From Oscillospiraceae bacterium (lineage in GTDB: Bacteria > Bacillota > Clostridia > Oscillospirales > Ruminococcaceae), in contig JAHHTS010000086.1 in NCBI GenBank assembly GCA_020024475.1, positions 1 through 9,468 of the forward strand: a stretch of DNA of 9,468 nucleotides, read 5' to 3'. The translations under genes were made by a program, and so were the position numbers. Positions 6,199 to 9,468 of the stretch are shown here, piece by piece (within the stretch, counting starts at the first letter, position 1; each line of letters opens with the position of its first letter). The notes under the pieces are model-generated. The model was not told the DNA's origin, did not search any database, and saw only the letters and a list, made by a program, of their open reading frames with translations.

Positions 6199-7667
6199 TC
6201 ATGCTCCCTCCCTATTTTTCTTGTTATCAGTACAACAAATCCATTTATTGAAAATACCAAAACTGATACAACTATGGCTTTTTGAATCCAATCACTCCAC
6301 GTCTGAATCATATTTGTTTTAACCAAACATTCCACAAAACAAATAGCACATATGGAGCCAATTAAATATGCTACAAACTTATATAGAAAAATTCTAGGAC
6401 TTCTAAAAAGTATATGTTTTTTCAGATATATGACTTGACAAATTGTTCTAAAAGACATTGATGAAAGTGTGCCTAATGCAACCCCATTAATTCCAAAATA
6501 ATAAACAAATAACACCGATAAAACAATATTAATACCAGCCTCAATATAGGCATATTTACTAATATCTTTAAACGCATTCCCGACATAAGACATATTTACA
6601 TATGGTTCCCGTAAACAAAACATACCATACGAAAGAATTAGTAAAATTGAAAAAAATGGTTGATTATAATTAGCATCATGGACTCCACTCGTATAATTTA
6701 AGACAAATGGTATAATGAGCAAAATCGCACAAGAATAAATTGAGAATGTTAAATAAAAGATTATGTTTTCGTATTTATCAAGTGCACTATTTAAAGATTT
6801 TGTATCGTTTAGTGCATAATATTTTCCTAGACTTGGTGTAATTCCAGCTGAAATTGCGGTTATAATACTTTTAATTCCCATAACAACTAAATTATAAACA
6901 CCATATATTGAGACGTTGGACAATGTTGATAGAACACTTAATACAATGACATCTGTATTACCATTTAGAAAAGCTGCTAAATTAATTCCAAATCCATCCC
7001 ATCTATGCTTCATTGCACTTGTATCTGCTGCTACTGATAAATCAATACTATATTCTTTTTTAACATAAAAATCATATATGATTGGCTGTATAATAAATGC
7101 TAACGACGCAATCAATTTAACAAAATGTATTGACGGAAAAATCTTTATTCCAACCATTGTTAATATTGTATTCAACACAATCACTATAATTTGTACCCCA
7201 GATGACACATAAACTTTTCGATCGGCTTGTAACATTATTTTCCATGTAATAGAAAAGTAATACTGAACAAATAATGTTACTCCAAGAATCAATGTAAGAC
7301 TGCAGAGGTAACCGTAATTGTATGATGTTTTAACTAACAAAGGATACGCTACTGACACAATTATGAGATATATCAGAAATATTTTCGCTAGTTTTTTGAA
7401 AAATTGATGTGCTGCAACAATAACTCTGCTGATTTGTAATTTGTTTTTTTCATTTAGCGGTTGATATAGTGCCGTCATTAAGACAGACCCTACTCCCCCC
7501 TCTATTAAACTAATATAATTCAAAAATTGAGTAATTGATCCAACTAAGCCATTAACCTCTGAACCAAACACAGTTAATATTTGTCTTGGAATTATAAAAC
7601 CACTAATAATCATTACTAGTTGTAATAATAAAGATACACTCGTATTTATTTTCGTCTTTTTATCCAT
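6195..7667 (-). CDS. wzx: Wzx-type polysaccharide repeat-unit flippase (MOP superfamily)
   Basis: This 490-aa protein is hydrophobic throughout, with about 12-14 predicted membrane helices, the size and pattern of MOP-superfamily flippases. The N-terminal region (INTSVSLLLQLVMIISGFII 7-26, then FGSEVNGLVGSITQFLNYIS 34-53) resembles the polysaccharide biosynthesis export proteins common in Firmicutes and Bacteroidetes loci. The role is to move the undecaprenyl-diphosphate-linked repeat unit from the cytoplasmic to the outer face of the membrane for the Wzy-like polymerase encoded next. The start ATG lies 2 nt after the stop of the GT32 gene, with no strong ribosome binding site directly in front, so translation is probably coupled to the upstream gene. 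No truncation is seen. Substrate specificity cannot be read from the sequence. Confidence 0.9.
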   Translation of the reverse strand: MDKKTKINTSVSLLLQLVMIISGFIIPRQILTVFGSEVNGLVGSITQFLNYISLIEGGVGSVLMTALYQPLNEKNKLQISRVIVAAHQFFKKLAKIFLIYLIIVSVAYPLLVKTSYNYGYLCSLTLILGVTLFVQYYFSITWKIMLQADRKVYVSSGVQIIVIVLNTILTMVGIKIFPSIHFVKLIASLAFIIQPIIYDFYVKKEYSIDLSVAADTSAMKHRWDGFGINLAAFLNGNTDVIVLSVLSTLSNVSIYGVYNLVVMGIKSIITAISAGITPSLGKYYALNDTKSLNSALDKYENIIFYLTFSIYSCAILLIIPFVLNYTSGVHDANYNQPFFSILLILSYGMFCLREPYVNMSYVGNAFKDISKYAYIEAGINIVLSVLFVYYFGINGVALGTLSSMSFRTICQVIYLKKHILFRSPRIFLYKFVAYLIGSICAICFVECLVKTNMIQTWSDWIQKAIVVSVLVFSINGFVVLITRKIGREHE

Positions 7668-7669
7668 CT

Positions 7670-8389
7670 TTATCTGTATTTCTCATCTTTCAGAATATAT
7701 TTTAAAATAATCGCACATAACCTAGGTCCCAAAATTTTTTTTAATTTTAGTTTCCATTTTGTAACTGGTTCTGTCCAGGAACCAGCAAAATGATGAATTG
7801 TGTATGAATTCTTTGTTAAATTCAATTCCAATGTTTGGCTATTTTTAGGACAGAAATATTCTTTCGGATAAAATTTAAAGTCATCTATTTCCTGTAAACT
7901 GTTGTTCAATAATAATCCTCTACTTACACAATAATTGGTTATTGATTCAACATTTGTAGACAAATCCATTTCGCCGTTTATCAGAAAATGTCTATTATTA
8001 TAACCATCAAGTAATCTTTTAATCAACAAGTTTCCTTTTTCAGCCCCCATGATTCCCGTAGGAACACTGCGTTCATTTTCAAATCCTGAAAAACCTTTAT
8101 CATTTAAAAACACATCCAAAGATTTCAAAACTTCAACGTCCGTATCCATATATATTCCACCCATAGTATATAATACATATAGACGTACATAATCAGTAAT
8201 AAATGCCCATTTTTTACTTTTATAAGCTTCTCGAACATAATCATTACACTTTACATCAAAATTTTGTTCATTCCACTCTATTATCTCATACTCTGGAAGA
8301 TATTTTTTCCATGTTTTAATACAACATTTAGCTTCATTTGACAATGGGTTTCCGCCAAACCAACAATAATGAATTTTCTTCGGTATCAT
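7670..8389 (-). CDS. GT32-type glycosyltransferase (DXD, capsular polysaccharide synthesis)
   Basis: This 239-aa protein carries the glycosyltransferase sugar-binding DXD region (family GT32, related to yeast OCH1 and to the catalytic domain of large clostridial toxins). The N-terminus IPKKIHYCWFGG (2-13) is the standard opening of these bacterial enzymes, which fixes the ATG. Further landmarks are WAFITDYVRLYVLYTMGGIY (61-80) followed by MDTDVEV (81-87), where D82 and D84 form the DXD metal/nucleotide-sugar site, and HHFAGSW (199-205) near the C-terminus. It has no signal peptide and should act on the cytoplasmic face, adding one sugar to the lipid-linked repeat unit. It starts 36 nt after the GT2 gene and ends 2 nt before the flippase. 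The purine-rich ribosome site is further away than usual. Donor and linkage are unknown. Confidence 0.91.
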   Translation of the reverse strand: MIPKKIHYCWFGGNPLSNEAKCCIKTWKKYLPEYEIIEWNEQNFDVKCNDYVREAYKSKKWAFITDYVRLYVLYTMGGIYMDTDVEVLKSLDVFLNDKGFSGFENERSVPTGIMGAEKGNLLIKRLLDGYNNRHFLINGEMDLSTNVESITNYCVSRGLLLNNSLQEIDDFKFYPKEYFCPKNSQTLELNLTKNSYTIHHFAGSWTEPVTKWKLKLKKILGPRLCAIILKYILKDEKYR

Positions 8390-8403
8390 AGTTATTAAAC
8401 TGA

Positions 8404-8413
8404 CCCCTTCCTT
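8404..8413 (-). promoter_or_regulatory. Candidate ribosome binding site with long spacer, GT32 gene
   Basis: AAGGAAGGGG on the minus strand lies 14 nt upstream of the ATG at 8389, longer than the 5-8 nt spacers seen for the other genes here. The start itself is secure from the protein N-terminus, so this gene may be translated less efficiently or by coupling to the GT2 gene upstream. Confidence 0.45.
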
Positions 8414-8425
8414 TTTATTAATATT

Positions 8426-9265
8426 TTACCTGTCTGCATGTAACAAATTTTTGAATATCCACGCTCTAAGAGAATTCGGCAACAATGCTACGATAAGCTG
8501 TATAGATAGTGTATAAACATAATCCCACCATGAAATATAACCTGTAGCATAAACACGTTTTCTTGCCTTTTTATACTTCCTAAAATAGGCAAATCCTCCT
8601 CGACGTTCAAACATATTCTTTCCAATTCTAGCATACACAAGATAATCATCTATATTTTTTGCTTTAGCATTCAAAAGGAATAAGTTAACCCAGAGAAGTG
8701 TATCTTCCATGAGCATACATGATTTGTAATTCCCTGCACTAAGGACAACGGATTTTTTAAACATTACAGTCATATGATTAAACGAGTCTCTACGTTTCTG
8801 ATATTTTTTTATTGCTTTATCATTAAGTGGAACTTTTCGTTTGCATAGCACATTATCTAAATTCCCTTCAAATTCTAAAATATGACTTCCACAAATGTCT
8901 AAATCCGGATCCTTTTCAAACTCCAATAGTTGTTTTTCAAACCGATCTTTTCTACAAATATCATCTGTATCCATACGGGCTATCAATTCATTACTACATT
9001 GAGTAACACCTTCTCTTAGAGCCAAACCTAGACCTTTATTTTCTTTCAGAGGTACACGCTTTATAAGTCCCGGATATTTTTTTTCATACTCATCTAATAA
9101 CGCATATAAACGCTCTGTTAATGGTCCATCTTCAACAATAACCCATTCATTTGCTTTGCTTGTCTGAGTTTCCAAACTTTCAAAGCATGCACGTGCATAC
9201 TCTGGTTTTTCTTTAATATACAGCGACATTAATACAGTAAAGTTTGTATTCCCCTCTTTTTCCAT
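8426..9265 (-). CDS. Family 2 glycosyltransferase (AmsE-like)
   Basis: From the ATG at 9265 this is a 279-aa GT-A-fold glycosyltransferase. FTVLMSLYIKEKPEY (9-23) opens the nucleotide-binding domain, VEDGPLTE (44-51) contains the first conserved Asp, and ARMDTDDIC (96-104) gives the DXD motif (D99, D101). FNHMTVMFKKS (162-172) and MEDTLLW (186-192) are the acceptor-side blocks usual in the AmsE/exopolysaccharide subgroup. The C-terminal tail is mildly hydrophobic (YTLSIQLIVALLP) and may bind the membrane. The open frame begins with a TTG at 9289, and there is another ATG at 9283, but neither has a ribosome site; AAAAGGA lies 7 nt before the ATG at 9265, and homologues normally begin just before the VLMS block. 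It follows the aminotransferase gene by 30 nt. Role: adds a sugar to the growing repeat unit; the donor is unknown. Confidence 0.91.
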   Translation of the reverse strand: MEKEGNTNFTVLMSLYIKEKPEYARACFESLETQTSKANEWVIVEDGPLTERLYALLDEYEKKYPGLIKRVPLKENKGLGLALREGVTQCSNELIARMDTDDICRKDRFEKQLLEFEKDPDLDICGSHILEFEGNLDNVLCKRKVPLNDKAIKKYQKRRDSFNHMTVMFKKSVVLSAGNYKSCMLMEDTLLWVNLFLLNAKAKNIDDYLVYARIGKNMFERRGGFAYFRKYKKARKRVYATGYISWWDYVYTLSIQLIVALLPNSLRAWIFKNLLHADR

Positions 9266-9272
9266 TTCAATT

Positions 9273-9279
9273 TCCTTTT
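9273..9279 (-). promoter_or_regulatory. Ribosome binding site favouring the internal ATG of the GT2 gene
   Basis: AAAAGGA on the minus strand, 7 nt before the ATG at 9265. It supports a start eight codons downstream of the first possible start (TTG at 9289), which has no comparable site. Confidence 0.6.
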
Positions 9280-9295
9280 CCATACACAAGTAATT

Positions 9296-9468
9296 CTACA
9301 CATATTCTTTTACAATCTTCACATATTTTTCTATTACATATTCCACATCTCCATCGCTAAGACAAGTATGAAGTGGGAGTGTGATCTCGTTAGCAAATCT
9401 TTCATAAGAATTTGGATAATCTTTAATATCAAATCCTAAATTTTTATAAGCTGTGTGCATAGGCAACG
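9296..9468 (-). CDS. DegT/DnrJ/EryC1/StrS-type aminotransferase, C-terminal end only
   Basis: Only the last 56 codons plus the TAG stop lie in the window; the rest is beyond the right edge. The visible tail starts LPMHTAYKNLGF, then YERFANEITLPLHTCLSDGD and VEYVIEKYVKIVKEYV. This matches the C-terminal signature of PLP-dependent sugar aminotransferases: a P-x-H near a hydrophobic-Y-x-x-L/G block, then an S/T-LPLH-x-x-L-S/T-D-x-D/E-V-x-Y-V/I motif. These enzymes aminate keto-sugar nucleotides, so the polymer probably contains an amino sugar such as a 3- or 4-amino-deoxy residue. The catalytic lysine and the cofactor site are outside the window, so neither specificity nor integrity of the gene can be judged. 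It ends 30 nt before the GT2 gene and is probably in the same operon. Confidence 0.8.
   Translation of the reverse strand, partial: LPMHTAYKNLGFDIKDYPNSYERFANEITLPLHTCLSDGDVEYVIEKYVKIVKEYV

Noticed and set aside
9266..9289. Longer N-terminus for the GT2 protein from the TTG at 9289 or the ATG at 9283
   Set aside because: Neither has a ribosome site, the extra residues are not part of the family domain, and AAAAGGA is well placed for the ATG at 9265.

Overview
This 9.5 kb window is part of a surface-polysaccharide (capsule or teichoic-acid-like glycopolymer) biosynthesis locus. The DNA is very AT-rich. Several genes carry strong AGGAGG/AAAGGA-type ribosome binding sites, and alternative GTG starts occur. 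The protein families point to a low-GC Firmicute, most likely a gut clostridium of the Lachnospiraceae type; this assignment is an inference from style and families, not a proven identity.

Everything is on the minus strand, so the locus reads from right to left. In transcription order it contains: the C-terminal end of a DegT/DnrJ/EryC1/StrS sugar aminotransferase (cut by the right edge); a GT2 glycosyltransferase; a GT32-type glycosyltransferase; a Wzx-type flippase; a Wzy-type polymerase; an IspD/TarI-like cytidylyltransferase; an extended-SDR nucleotide-sugar epimerase/dehydratase; a CDP-glycerol glycerophosphotransferase-like (TagB/TagF family) protein; a non-hydrolysing UDP-GlcNAc 2-epimerase; and an acyltransferase-3 membrane protein (cut by the left edge). 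Gaps are at most about 36 bp and two junctions are 4-bp ATGA overlaps, so this looks like one operon. No promoter, terminator, RNA gene, IS element, CRISPR or non-coding stretch above 300 bp was found.

As a working model, the aminotransferase and 2-epimerase supply sugars (an amino sugar and ManNAc). The GT2 and GT32 enzymes extend a lipid-linked repeat unit, which Wzx flips and Wzy polymerises. The acyltransferase probably adds acyl groups. The cytidylyltransferase, SDR and TagF-like transferase sit back to back and resemble the TarI-TarJ-TarL arrangement, probably making and transferring a CDP-activated polyol-phosphate or related group.

The most interesting point is this three-gene cassette. 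The TarJ alcohol dehydrogenase is replaced by an extended SDR. The cytidylyltransferase has lost residues that both IspD and TarI keep. The transferase has a GGG variant of the usual HGTP-type motif. Together these suggest a CDP-linked donor other than CDP-ribitol or CDP-methylerythritol, although the product cannot be named from sequence alone.
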